NCBI GenBank assembly: GCA_041736675.1
Contig: JBGSTD010000002.1
Coordinates: 62,001 to 126,000 of the forward strand
Direction of reading: 5' to 3'
Source: Salaquimonas sp041736675
Lineage (GTDB): Bacteria; Pseudomonadota; Alphaproteobacteria; Rhizobiales; Rhizobiaceae
DNA length: 64,000 nt
This document shows positions 8,738-18,007 of the stretch, in pieces (the first letter of the stretch is position 1; each line of letters begins with the position of its first letter). Made by a program: the position numbers and the translations under genes. Under the pieces are notes generated by a model that did not search any database, was not told the DNA's origin, and saw only the letters and a program-made list of their open reading frames with translations.

Positions 8738-9108
8738 ATTTCCTTACTTTCCAATGCGGCACCGCAACTGCCGATTCATTCTACAAACACTATCCCGAAC
8801 GGTCGAATCGTCGAAATGACAAACCGTTACGGCTGAAATAGTACACTTTACTCGAACTAAACGTCAATCAAACCTCGCCACCCTGCTTTTTGTCCACCGA
8901 TTTGACACTATGACAATCCCGCGCCGTCTCCTAAAGATGGCCGGCTGTGGCTTGCTTCATCCCTCGTCGTATTGACTCAATTTGCTCAACTGCTATGAGT
9001 CCGCCCGCGTCAGAGAGGAAGCAGATTTTCTTTTGGCGAACAACGTGAATACACATCACCATCAATTGCAGATCACGATTTAATTTCAACAGACAACAGG
9101 CGAACATC
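8738..9108. other. divergent intergenic region between DUF4164/zapA and tkt
   Basis: This 371-base stretch between divergent genes has no credible ORF. A possible tkt promoter is TTGACT at 8972-8977 and TATGAG at 8994-8999, 16 bases apart, which would give a leader of about 105 bases. No terminator or known RNA family was recognised. Confidence 0.45.
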
Positions 9109-11091
9109 ATGAACACTAGGGCGAAACTCCCTGAAATGGCCAATGCAATCCGCTTCCTATCCATGGATGCCGTTCAAAAAGCCAACTCCGGACATCCTGG
9201 CTTGCCGATGGGAGCTGCTGATATCGCCACGGTGCTGTTTACCGAACACATGAAATTTGATCCCAAAAATCCGCATTGGCCGGACAGGGACCGTTTTGTA
9301 CTGTCAGCAGGACATGGCTCCATGCTGCTGTATTCGGCACTGTATCTGCTCGGCTATGAAGACATCGACATCAAGGAAATCAAGAATTTCCGCCAATTTG
9401 GATCAAAAACCGCCGGCCATCCGGAATATGGCCATGCTGCTGGTATTGAAACCACAACCGGTCCGCTTGGCCAGGGTGTTGCCAACGCAGTTGGAATGGC
9501 GATCGCAGAGCGCAAACTGGCTGATGAGTTCGGTTCTGAAATTGTCGATCACCATACCTTTTGTTTGGTCGGTGATGGCTGCCTGATGGAAGGCATTTCC
9601 CAGGAGGCTATTTCACTTGCCGGCCATCTGCGACTCAACAAGCTGATCGTGCTTTGGGATGACAACAACATCACTATTGACGGAAAGGTTTCCCTGTCCG
9701 ATTCCACCGACCAGATCGCCCGCTTCAAGGCATACGGCTGGAATGCAATACACGTTGACGGCCACAAGCCGGCTGATATTTCCGCGGCAATCGAAAAAGC
9801 CAAGGCATCCGACAAACCGACCATGATCGCCTGCAAGACCACCATTGGTTATGGCTCTCCCAAAAAGGCAGGCACATCGGGTGCCCACGGCTCTCCGCTC
9901 GGCGATGATGAAATTGCCGCAACAAGAGAAGCGCTGGGATGGAAATGTGCACCCTTCAAGATTGATTCTGAAATTCTTGACCTTTGGCGTATCTCTGGTC
10001 TGCAGTCTGCGCAGCCCCGCAAGGATTGGGAAAAGCGCTTGAAGGCACTCGACCCTGAAGTCAGGGGCCAGTTTGAACGCCGCATGCGCGGTGAACTTCC
10101 CGCCACCTTTGGGGACACAATGCTGGAGCTGAAACAAAAGCTCGCACATGAAAAGCCAACCATGGCAACGCGCAAATCCTCCGAGACAGTACTCGAAGTC
10201 ATCAATGGTGTGGTACCCGAAACCCTTGGCGGCTCTGCCGACCTGACCGGTTCAAACAATACCAAAACCAGCCAGACCAAGCCAATCACGCCGGATGATT
10301 TCTCCGGACGTTTCCTTCACTACGGTATCCGCGAGCACGGCATGGCAGCCGCGATGAACGGCATAGCACTGCATGGCGGACTGATCCCCTATTCCGGCGG
10401 CTTCCTGATCTTCTCTGATTATTGCCGTCCCTCGATCCGCCTCGCAGCCCTGATGGGTATTCGCGTCATTCATGTGTTGACCCACGATTCCATCGGCCTC
10501 GGCGAAGACGGCCCAACCCACCAGCCTGTTGAACATCTGGCTGCGCTGCGCGCTATTCCAAACCTCAATGTATTCCGTCCTGCCGACACCATGGAAACAG
10601 CCGAATGCTGGCAGCTTGCACTGGAAAGCGACAAGACCCCTTCGGCCATCGCCCTGACCCGGCAAAACCTTCCGGCTCTGCGCACGGAATTCGAAAAGGA
10701 AAACCTTTGCGCCAAGGGTGCCTATATCCTTTCTGATGCGGACGATGCTGCCGTCACCATTTTTGCATCCGGCTCGGAAGTCGAAGTTGCGATCAACGCC
10801 AAAAAAGCTCTAGCTGCAGATGGCATTGAAGCGCGCGTTGTCTCCGTGCCGTGCTTTGAATTGTTCAATGCCCAATCAGCCGACTACCGCAAACAGGTGA
10901 TCGGCACTGCTCCTGTCCGCGTTGCCGTGGAAGCAGCAATCCAGCAGGGCTGGGAACGCTTTATCGGTGAAGACGGCATCTTTATCGGCATGACAGGCTT
11001 CGGTGCGTCGGCTCCGGCAGAAGACCTCTTCAAGCATTTCGGCATCACTGCCGAGGCAATCGTCAAAGCGGTGAAGAAGCGGTTGAAGTAG
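9109..11091 (+). CDS. tkt: transketolase
   Basis: A 660-residue full-length transketolase, which transfers two-carbon units between sugar phosphates using thiamine diphosphate (pentose phosphate pathway). Seen: S-G-H-P-G-L-P-M-G-A at the N-terminus, the diphosphate-binding G-D-G-C-L-M-E-G near residue 153, the central R-E-H-G-M-A-A-A-M-N-G region near residue 408 and a G-E-D-G-P-T-H-Q-P motif near residue 466. It opens the glycolytic gene block tkt-gap-pgk-fba and is separated from gap by a terminator and an opposite-strand gene. Confidence 0.97.
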   Translation: MNTRAKLPEMANAIRFLSMDAVQKANSGHPGLPMGAADIATVLFTEHMKFDPKNPHWPDRDRFVLSAGHGSMLLYSALYLLGYEDIDIKEIKNFRQFGSKTAGHPEYGHAAGIETTTGPLGQGVANAVGMAIAERKLADEFGSEIVDHHTFCLVGDGCLMEGISQEAISLAGHLRLNKLIVLWDDNNITIDGKVSLSDSTDQIARFKAYGWNAIHVDGHKPADISAAIEKAKASDKPTMIACKTTIGYGSPKKAGTSGAHGSPLGDDEIAATREALGWKCAPFKIDSEILDLWRISGLQSAQPRKDWEKRLKALDPEVRGQFERRMRGELPATFGDTMLELKQKLAHEKPTMATRKSSETVLEVINGVVPETLGGSADLTGSNNTKTSQTKPITPDDFSGRFLHYGIREHGMAAAMNGIALHGGLIPYSGGFLIFSDYCRPSIRLAALMGIRVIHVLTHDSIGLGEDGPTHQPVEHLAALRAIPNLNVFRPADTMETAECWQLALESDKTPSAIALTRQNLPALRTEFEKENLCAKGAYILSDADDAAVTIFASGSEVEVAINAKKALAADGIEARVVSVPCFELFNAQSADYRKQVIGTAPVRVAVEAAIQQGWERFIGEDGIFIGMTGFGASAPAEDLFKHFGITAEAIVKAVKKRLK

Positions 11092-11114
11092 GCGCCAAAC
11101 AGCCCACATTACCG

Positions 11115-11151
11115 ACCCCGGTTGCAGGAAGCGCCGGGGTTGTCATTTTTC
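11115..11151 (+). terminator. Rho-independent terminator of tkt
   Basis: ACCCCGG (11115-11121) pairs with CCGGGGT (11134-11140) over a 12-base loop, followed by TGTCATTTTT. It is 23 bases after the tkt stop codon. Confidence 0.8.
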
Positions 11152-11184
11152 CAGATTGTTAATTTGATACGCAAATTGGGAAGT

Positions 11185-11682
11185 TCACAGATTTACGACG
11201 GTGTGATACCCGATATCAGGCTGTGAGCCTGTTGTATTTGCCTTGAGGATTTCCCAGCCGAATTTCAAGGCACTGTCGGTTGATGCCCATACTGCTGCAT
11301 CAGCAGGAATGAATTGCAACATTGTCAGGTCAGGGTCGGTCTTGCCTTTTGGAAACCAGGCTGAGACCGCCGGGGACCAATATTCCTCAATCGCGACTGG
11401 ATCCTTGTTCTGCACCATGTTCCCGCTAAGGCAGGCGTGAAAATCCCGATCCTCCGAAACAACGCACATCTTCGCTTGGGATGGTGTTACACAGGCTCTT
11501 GCCAGATCAGTCTGTTTGCTGGTGAAAAACCAGATACAGCGTCTCTCTTCATCCGCCTGCGGAGCCATCGGCTGCATGTGCGAACCGCCCCCTTCGCAGG
11601 AAAGAAAGACATCCCGCACACCGTCGAGATGCTCCCAGAGTGCATCCACCGGATCAGTCTTGGCTTCATTCATCTTTGACAT
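11185..11682 (-). CDS. pyridoxamine 5-prime-phosphate oxidase-like (general stress) protein
   Basis: A 165-residue protein of the FMN-binding split-barrel type, closest in pattern to Pyrid_ox_like general stress proteins. Features are an N-terminal helix D-P-V-D-A-L-W-E-H, the strand I-W-F-F-T-S-K near residue 52 and a late W-E-I-L-K-A-N. A GGAGG Shine-Dalgarno precedes the ATG at 11682. The family binds flavins or related cofactors; no reaction can be assigned. It lies alone and antisense between tkt and gap. Confidence 0.75.
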   Translation of the reverse strand: MSKMNEAKTDPVDALWEHLDGVRDVFLSCEGGGSHMQPMAPQADEERRCIWFFTSKQTDLARACVTPSQAKMCVVSEDRDFHACLSGNMVQNKDPVAIEEYWSPAVSAWFPKGKTDPDLTMLQFIPADAAVWASTDSALKFGWEILKANTTGSQPDIGYHTVVNL

Positions 11683-11938
11683 GAGGAATTGCCTCCTTTT
11701 TGGCTCTTGCTCACAGTAGAACGTTGGGACTTCAGATAAGTTCCGTCAGTTTGCGTTCTGCTTCATTTGTAACCTGACAGGTATTCAACAACGTTGTACA
11801 AATCAAAATCGATTAGATTCCCTTTTGCCGCATTGGCCTTTTTGAATTTACCCAGTAAAAGGCAAGGAGAGTCACCGTCCGGCAAAAGTACTTCAGTCCA
11901 AGTTCGAATGCCCGCCCAATATTTTGGAGAATTTTCAA

Positions 11939-12943
11939 ATGGCAGTAAAAGTAGCAATCAACGGCTTTGGCCGCATCGGACGCAATATTCTTCGCGCGAT
12001 CATCGAAAGCGGTCGCACTGATATCGAAGTTGTTGCGATCAACGATCTCGGCCCGGTTGAAACCAATGCTCACTTGCTGCAATATGACAGCGTTCACGGC
12101 AAATTTCCGGCGAAAGTGAAATCCTACAAGGACGCGATTGACGTTGGCCGCGGCAAGATGAAAGTCACCGCCATCCGCGATCCGAAGGAACTGCCTTGGG
12201 ACAGCGTGGATATTGCGCTTGAATGTACCGGCTTCTTCGCCAGCAAGACAGGCGCTGCCCAGCATCTGGAAAACGGCTCGAAACGCGTTCTGATTTCCGC
12301 CCCCGGCGGCAATGACATTCCAACGATCGTTTACGGTGTCAACCACAAGATCCTTAAGAAGACCGACCTGATCGTCTCCAATGCATCCTGCACGACAAAC
12401 TGCCTTGCCCCGATAGCCTATATCCTCGACAGAGAATTCGGCATTGAAACAGGCTTCATGACGACCATCCATTCTTATACAGGCGACCAGCCAACCCTCG
12501 ACACGATGCACAAGGATTTGTACCGCGCCCGGGCGGCAGCCCTTTCGATGATCCCGACTACAACCGGTGCTGCCAAGGCGGTCGGCCTGGTATTGCCGCA
12601 GCTTGCCGGCAAGCTTGACGGCTCATCCATCCGCGTTCCGACCCCCAATGTCTCCGTGGTTGATCTCAAATTCGTATCGAAGAAAAAGATTTCCGCCGAA
12701 GCGATCAACGAAGCCATGAAAAAGGCCTCCAAGGGCGAACTCAAGGGTATTCTCGACTACGTGACCGAGCCGCTGGTTTCCTCCGACTTCAACCATGACC
12801 CTCACTCCTCCAATTTCTGCGAAGACCAGACCAAGGTGATGGGCGACAATTTCGGCCGCATCCTGACCTGGTACGACAATGAATGGGGCTTCTCCAACCG
12901 CATGTCCGACACGGCAGTGGCGATGGGAAAATTGATCAAATAG
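11939..12943 (+). CDS. gap: glyceraldehyde-3-phosphate dehydrogenase, type I
   Basis: A 334-residue enzyme that oxidises glyceraldehyde 3-phosphate to 1,3-bisphosphoglycerate in glycolysis. The NAD-binding G-F-G-R-I-G-R is at residues 8-14 and the catalytic cysteine sits in S-N-A-S-C-T-T-N near residue 155. ATG at 11939 was chosen because the family starts V-K-V-A-I-N-G; a GGAG site lies about 10 bases upstream. It is followed by two small genes and then pgk, with the spacing of an operon. Confidence 0.97.
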   Translation: MAVKVAINGFGRIGRNILRAIIESGRTDIEVVAINDLGPVETNAHLLQYDSVHGKFPAKVKSYKDAIDVGRGKMKVTAIRDPKELPWDSVDIALECTGFFASKTGAAQHLENGSKRVLISAPGGNDIPTIVYGVNHKILKKTDLIVSNASCTTNCLAPIAYILDREFGIETGFMTTIHSYTGDQPTLDTMHKDLYRARAAALSMIPTTTGAAKAVGLVLPQLAGKLDGSSIRVPTPNVSVVDLKFVSKKKISAEAINEAMKKASKGELKGILDYVTEPLVSSDFNHDPHSSNFCEDQTKVMGDNFGRILTWYDNEWGFSNRMSDTAVAMGKLIK

Positions 12944-12973
12944 TTAAGAGGCCCCTGTTTGAGGAAGATTGAC

Positions 12974-13180
12974 TTGGACACGAATATCCTCATCTTTCTG
13001 GGCGTGGCGCTGGCAATTCTGGCGCTCGCCTTTTTTCTTTCAAGGGCTTTCAAAAAGACAATTGCGCGCGACAGACGCAATGGACTTCTAAATGATTTGA
13101 ACGGCGAACCGCGCGATGCCTCCGGCCATGCAACCTTTATCGGCATCAACAAGGCGTCTGATGATAACCCTTTTCTGTAA
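12974..13180 (+). CDS. small single-pass membrane protein
   Basis: A predicted protein of 68 residues with one strong transmembrane helix (I-F-L-G-V-A-L-A-I-L-A-L-A-F-F-L) near the N-terminus and a basic cytoplasmic tail ending D-N-P-F-L. No ATG is available; TTG at 12974 is chosen because GAGGAA lies 7 bases upstream. TTG at 12959 would add five residues. It sits 30 bases after gap and 9 bases before the DUF1272 gene, so co-transcription with gap and pgk is likely. The function is unknown. Confidence 0.6.
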   Translation: MDTNILIFLGVALAILALAFFLSRAFKKTIARDRRNGLLNDLNGEPRDASGHATFIGINKASDDNPFL

Positions 13181-13189
13181 GGACGGTGA

Positions 13190-13498
13190 ATGCTTGAACT
13201 CAGACCCAATTGTGAATGTTGTGACAAGGATTTGCCCCCTGACTCTTTCGAGGCAATGATCTGCTCTTACGAGTGCACCTTCTGCAAGGATTGCGTCGAC
13301 ACCATACTGAACAATGTTTGCCCCAATTGCGGCGGCGGATTTGTTTCCCGTCCCATTCGCCCGAAAAACGCATGGCGGCCTTCCACAGGACTGGGTAACC
13401 ATCCCCCATCCGCCAGGCGGATACATACCAAATACAGCCGCGATGAACTGGTTGCGTTTTCAGAAACAATAAGCCATCTGGCACCAAGGGACCGATAG
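13190..13498 (+). CDS. DUF1272 zinc-ribbon-type protein
   Basis: A 102-residue protein whose first 60 residues match DUF1272: L-E-L-R-P-N-C-E-C-C, then I-C-S-Y-E-C-T-F-C-K-D-C, then C-P-N-C-G-G-G. The seven or more paired cysteines suggest bound zinc. Its biochemical role is not known. The stop is two bases before the pgk start, so translation is probably coupled with pgk. Confidence 0.85.
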   Translation: MLELRPNCECCDKDLPPDSFEAMICSYECTFCKDCVDTILNNVCPNCGGGFVSRPIRPKNAWRPSTGLGNHPPSARRIHTKYSRDELVAFSETISHLAPRDR

Positions 13499-13500
13499 AA

Positions 13501-14688
13501 ATGACCTTTAAAACCCTCGACGATATTGATGTTTCCGGCAAGCGCTGCCTTGTGCGCGTTGACCTCAACGTGCCGATGGAAAACGGCACGATCACTGATG
13601 CAACGCGTATTGAGCGCATCCTGCCGACGATCAACGAGATTTCAGGCAAGGGAGGCAAGGTTATCCTGCTCGCCCATTTTGACCGTCCCAAGGGCAGGAT
13701 TGTGCCGGAAATGTCGCTGGCGCCGATCACCGCCACATTGGCAAAAATGCTCGGCAAGCCTGTTGCTTTCGGCACTGACTGTATTGGCCCGATGGCTGAA
13801 GCAGCAATTGGGGAAATGCAGAATGGCGATATTCTGCTCCTCGAAAATACCCGTTTTCACGCCGGCGAAGAAGTCAATGATCCGGTATTTGTGAACTTGC
13901 TTGCCGCCAATGGCGATATTTTCGTGTCGGATGCATTTTCTGCCGCGCACCGCGCCCATGGTTCAACGGTTGGCCTCGCCAACAAACTGCCAGCCGTTGC
14001 GGGCCGAACCATGCAGGCTGAACTTGAAGCCCTCAACGCAGCCCTTGGCACACCGAAACATCCGGTTGTTGCTGTTGTCGGTGGAGCGAAGGTTTCGACC
14101 AAACTCGATTTGCTGATGAACCTCGTTTCAAAGGTCGACACGCTGGTTATTGGCGGCGGAATGGCCAATACGTTTCTTGCGGCGCAAGGCCACGATGTGC
14201 AGAAGTCGCTTTGCGAGCACGACCTTGCAGAAACCGCGCGCAACATTCTGGCGGAAACTGAAAAGCGCAATTGCAAAATCCTGCTGCCCGTTGATGCGGT
14301 GGTCGCCACCCAGTTCAAGGCGCATGCGGAAAACCATGTAGCAAAGATCAACGCTATCCCCCATGGAACCATGATCCTTGATGCCGGACCGCACTCGATT
14401 GTCGAAATTGAAGCCGAATTTGAGAAGGCTGCGACGCTCGTGTGGAACGGACCACTGGGAGCATTCGAACTCGAACCCTTTGACACAGCAACCGTACTTG
14501 CCGCAAAAAAGGCCGCAGAGCTGACAAAGGCCGGAAAACTCATTTCCGTTGCAGGCGGCGGCGATACGGTGTCTGCCATGAACCATGCAGGCGTTGCCGA
14601 CGAGTTGACCTACGTCTCAACCGCCGGTGGCGCTTTTCTTGAATGGATGGAAGGCAAGGAACTTCCAGGCGTAAAGGTTTTGGGGTAA
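13501..14688 (+). CDS. pgk: phosphoglycerate kinase
   Basis: A 395-residue enzyme that makes ATP from 1,3-bisphosphoglycerate. Motifs: R-V-D-L-N-V-P near residue 20, the substrate-binding H-F-D-R-P near residue 58, and the C-terminal nucleotide site G-G-G-D-T-V-S-A near residue 353. It follows the DUF1272 gene by two bases and is downstream of gap, as in other Rhizobiales. In most relatives fba would follow soon after; here an HNH gene, ilvD and others intervene. Confidence 0.97.
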   Translation: MTFKTLDDIDVSGKRCLVRVDLNVPMENGTITDATRIERILPTINEISGKGGKVILLAHFDRPKGRIVPEMSLAPITATLAKMLGKPVAFGTDCIGPMAEAAIGEMQNGDILLLENTRFHAGEEVNDPVFVNLLAANGDIFVSDAFSAAHRAHGSTVGLANKLPAVAGRTMQAELEALNAALGTPKHPVVAVVGGAKVSTKLDLLMNLVSKVDTLVIGGGMANTFLAAQGHDVQKSLCEHDLAETARNILAETEKRNCKILLPVDAVVATQFKAHAENHVAKINAIPHGTMILDAGPHSIVEIEAEFEKAATLVWNGPLGAFELEPFDTATVLAAKKAAELTKAGKLISVAGGGDTVSAMNHAGVADELTYVSTAGGAFLEWMEGKELPGVKVLG

Positions 14689-14720
14689 GTCAAGTTTTCA
14701 TTTTAATACAAGTTTGAGAG

Positions 14721-15515
14721 TTAATTCCGCTGATCAAGTATTTCTTTCAACGCTTCAATATCATCAAGTTTCCCAAGTCTATGAATCATAGCATGACAAT
14801 TTGGACACAAGGGAATTAAATCGACAAGTGGATCGACAATATAGTCCTTTCCGATTTTACTAAGTGCGACTTTGTGATGAACGTGAATAAATTCGCGTCC
14901 AATTTCACCGTACTTTTGTTCAAAATTTAACTCGCATACTTGACAAATATAGCCGAACTTCTCAATGCATCTAACGCGTGCGTTTGGGTTTCTTTCGTAG
15001 GCATTTACAAAAATCTGTTTTTTTGCTCCCTCTATTAGAGTTTCAACCTCTTGTTGATTAAATTCATCTGGGAAATTCCGACTTTGATTTACATCTAGAA
15101 GCCAAAACTCCCGATTTAAAGCGGTTGTATCACCCCTGTGATTTGACGGCAAAAAATCATCGTCTTTACATTTACTTATGTAAGCATGTCGAATTTCGTC
15201 AAAAACATCATCGCCTTCCTTCAACATGCGTAAGCCAATTTCGCGCAGGCTGGAACGGTAGTTTTCCGGCGGCATGATCCACTTTCGGTAGTTTGTATCG
15301 CTCCAATTACATCCACCCATTCTAGCAAGTAACCAGGGTAAAGGAGAAAATTCAGTGAGATCGCGATTTTGACAAAATACTATTGTACTATTTCTGAGCT
15401 TTTTTTTGTAAATTGAAAAATCAGTGTTTTTTAGATCTATAAATTCGCTAGAATGTAGATTTAACTCAGGCAACAATTTTTCCAAATCCAATTTTGACGT
15501 CAGTAGCTTATTCAT
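14721..15515 (-). CDS. HNH endonuclease family protein
   Basis: A 264-residue protein with a C-terminal HNH nuclease domain. It has C-Q-V-C near residue 199, H-V-H-H near residue 219 as the first catalytic part, then L-I-P-L-C-P-N-C-H-A-M-I-H, so two C-x-x-C pairs probably bind a structural zinc. The organisation resembles stand-alone McrA-like nucleases. The N-terminal 190 residues are not recognised. The gene and its flanks (to about 15660) are clearly more AT-rich than pgk and ilvD on either side, and it is antisense to them, which points to horizontal insertion. No methylase or partner gene is next to it. Confidence 0.8.
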   Translation of the reverse strand: MNKLLTSKLDLEKLLPELNLHSSEFIDLKNTDFSIYKKKLRNSTIVFCQNRDLTEFSPLPWLLARMGGCNWSDTNYRKWIMPPENYRSSLREIGLRMLKEGDDVFDEIRHAYISKCKDDDFLPSNHRGDTTALNREFWLLDVNQSRNFPDEFNQQEVETLIEGAKKQIFVNAYERNPNARVRCIEKFGYICQVCELNFEQKYGEIGREFIHVHHKVALSKIGKDYIVDPLVDLIPLCPNCHAMIHRLGKLDDIEALKEILDQRN

Positions 15516-15677
15516 ATTTAAAAAAATCCCTTCAAAAACTTAAAATCAACTCACATTATACTAAAGTAATTCATTTTCGAAACTCTCTCAAAATCCATTC
15601 ATTCGTTCACACAATAGCTTATTGCCTTTTTGCCTTGTCCGAAATAGAAAATCAGAACAGTTTCAGGGAGAAAATTC

Positions 15678-17510
15678 ATGCCAGCCTACAAGTCCAGAAC
15701 CTCCACCCATGGCCGCAACATGGCGGGAGCCCGCGCCCTCTGGCGTGCAACCGGCATGGGCGATGGCGATTTCGGCAAGCCGATCATCGCGATTGTCAAT
15801 TCCTTCACCCAGTTCGTGCCAGGCCATGTGCATCTGAAGGACCTTGGCCAGCTCGTTGCCCGCGAGGTTGAAAAGGCCGGCGGTATCGCCAAGGAATTCA
15901 ACACGATTGCCGTCGACGACGGTATCGCGATGGGCCATGACGGCATGCTTTACTCACTGCCTTCGCGCGAGATCATTGCAGACTCGGTCGAATACATGGT
16001 CAACGCCCACTGCGCCGATGCGATGGTCTGCATTTCCAACTGCGACAAAATCACGCCCGGAATGCTGATGGCTTCCCTGCGCCTCAATATCCCAACCGTT
16101 TTTGTTTCCGGCGGCCCGATGGAAGCTGGCAAGGTTATCCTCGACGATAACAAGGAACACGCCATGGATCTCGTCGATGCCATGGTCGCAGCAGCCGACG
16201 ACAAGGTTTCGCAGGCCGATGTCGAAAAGATCGAGCGCTCCGCCTGCCCTACCTGCGGCTCCTGCTCGGGCATGTTCACCGCGAACTCGATGAATTGCCT
16301 GACCGAGGCCCTCGGCCTTTCGCTGCCGGGCAACGGTTCAGCGCTTGCAACCCATTCAGACCGTGAACAATTGTTCCTCGAGGCCGGCAGACGCATTGTT
16401 GATATCACACGCCGTTATTACGAACAGAACGAAGAGGCGCTGCTTCCCCGCAACATCGCGACATTTGAAGCATTCAAGAACGCCATGACGCTCGATATCG
16501 CCATGGGCGGCTCGACCAATACCGTGCTTCACCTGCTTGCCGCTGCCCATGAAGGCGAAATCAATTTCACCATGGAAGACATCGACAAACTGTCACGCAA
16601 GGTTCCCGTGCTCTGCAAGGTGGCACCGGCAAAGTCGGATGTTCACATGGAAGATGTGCACCGCGCAGGCGGCATCATGTCGATCCTCGGAGAACTCGAC
16701 CGCGCCGGCCTATTGAATACTACTGTTGGCACCATCCATACCAAGACCCTGAAAGACGCCCTCGACAAGTGGGACATCGTTCGCACCAGTGACAAGGCGG
16801 TTCACGACTTTTATCGTGCCGCACCAGGCGGAGTTCCTACACAGGTCGCCTTTTCCCAATCCCGCCGTTACGACAGCGTTGATAATGACCGTGAAAGCGG
16901 TGTAATCCGAAACAAGGCACATGCATTCTCGCAGGATGGCGGTCTTGCTGTTCTTTACGGCAACCTTGCCGAGGACGGCTGTATCGTCAAAACCGCAGGG
17001 GTCGACGAATCCATTCTCAAGTTCAACGGCCCTGCCCACATCTTTGAAAGCCAGGACGATGCGGTTTCAGGCATTTTGACCGGCAAGGTGAAGGAAGGCG
17101 ATGTGGTACTGATCCGCTATGAAGGACCGCGTGGTGGCCCCGGAATGCAGGAAATGCTGTATCCGACCTCCTATCTCAAATCAAAGGGCCTTGGCAAAGC
17201 CTGCGCACTTGTCACTGACGGGCGCTTCTCCGGCGGATCATCAGGCCTTTCAATCGGCCACGTTTCACCTGAGGCAGCAGAAGGCGGCACCATTGGCCTC
17301 GTCGAACAGGGCGACAGGATCGAGATTGATATTCCCAACCGAACAATCCATCTGGCTGTTGATGATGACACCCTAGCAGCGCGCCGCAAGGCAAGGGAAG
17401 CAGCAGGCTGGAAGCCGGCCAAAGTGCGTCCGCGCAAGATCACCACGGCGCTTCGCGCTTATGCCGCGTTGACAACCTCTGCAGCAAAAGGCGCGGTCAG
17501 AAAAGTCTGA
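15678..17510 (+). CDS. ilvD: dihydroxy-acid dehydratase
   Basis: A 610-residue IlvD, the iron-sulfur enzyme that dehydrates 2,3-dihydroxy acids in valine, isoleucine and leucine synthesis. It starts M-P-A-Y-K-S-R-T-S-T, and cluster or metal ligands are seen in I-S-N-C-D-K-I-T-P-G near residue 122 and C-P-T-C-G-S-C-S-G-M-F near residue 193. The C-terminal T-D-G-R-F-S-G-G motif is present near residue 514. A ribosome site AGGGAG precedes the ATG. It appears to be a single gene with its own upstream region after the AT-rich HNH segment. Confidence 0.97.
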   Translation: MPAYKSRTSTHGRNMAGARALWRATGMGDGDFGKPIIAIVNSFTQFVPGHVHLKDLGQLVAREVEKAGGIAKEFNTIAVDDGIAMGHDGMLYSLPSREIIADSVEYMVNAHCADAMVCISNCDKITPGMLMASLRLNIPTVFVSGGPMEAGKVILDDNKEHAMDLVDAMVAAADDKVSQADVEKIERSACPTCGSCSGMFTANSMNCLTEALGLSLPGNGSALATHSDREQLFLEAGRRIVDITRRYYEQNEEALLPRNIATFEAFKNAMTLDIAMGGSTNTVLHLLAAAHEGEINFTMEDIDKLSRKVPVLCKVAPAKSDVHMEDVHRAGGIMSILGELDRAGLLNTTVGTIHTKTLKDALDKWDIVRTSDKAVHDFYRAAPGGVPTQVAFSQSRRYDSVDNDRESGVIRNKAHAFSQDGGLAVLYGNLAEDGCIVKTAGVDESILKFNGPAHIFESQDDAVSGILTGKVKEGDVVLIRYEGPRGGPGMQEMLYPTSYLKSKGLGKACALVTDGRFSGGSSGLSIGHVSPEAAEGGTIGLVEQGDRIEIDIPNRTIHLAVDDDTLAARRKAREAAGWKPAKVRPRKITTALRAYAALTTSAAKGAVRKV

Positions 17511-17571
17511 CCGGGTCTTGCGAATGGTAAATGGCCATGAAAAGTTGATATTTCTGGATTCGGGTCGCAAC

Positions 17572-17958
17572 ATGGACTGGGGAACAATAGAACGCGCTGC
17601 AGTTATCGCAACTCTTCTTCAGTTTTCTGTTGCAGTCTGCGCAGCAATTTACATCAGGCGTAATCGGATTAAACAATTTGCCGGTGGAGACAATGCAGTC
17701 AGATTAGCTATGTTCACTATCGGGATGATTTTCCTAATAGTCGCTCTCTGGTTTTCATATTTGATCTACCTGAAAACCGGATTTTTTTTGCAGGGTGACT
17801 ATTCTGTTATAAATTATCAATCATTTTTAGTCGCTACCTTTCCAAATTACGCCAAAGAAATTTGGATAATTTCGATGGTGGGTTCATTTTTATTTACTAT
17901 TATTACTGCGATATTCAGTATAATTTTTATTTTATTATCTTTTAAAATGAAGAAATAA
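17572..17958 (+). CDS. small hypothetical membrane protein
   Basis: About 128 residues with three hydrophobic segments (near residues 8-28, 47-69 and 98-122) and a lysine-rich end. ATG at 17572 is preferred; in-frame TTG 17518 and ATG 17524 would add up to 18 residues. The second half is very AT-rich compared with ilvD, a sign of low selection or foreign origin. It ends just before the stop of the P450 gene on the other strand. No family was recognised. Confidence 0.5.
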   Translation: MDWGTIERAAVIATLLQFSVAVCAAIYIRRNRIKQFAGGDNAVRLAMFTIGMIFLIVALWFSYLIYLKTGFFLQGDYSVINYQSFLVATFPNYAKEIWIISMVGSFLFTIITAIFSIIFILLSFKMKK

Positions 17959-18007
17959 AAATTTAATTCATATTTTATAAATATATCAATATTTTTATAA
18001 ATCATGG

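Noticed and set aside
11813..12511. 232-codon minus-strand ORF overlapping gap
   Set aside because: Shadow of the gap gene; no ribosome site or family pattern.
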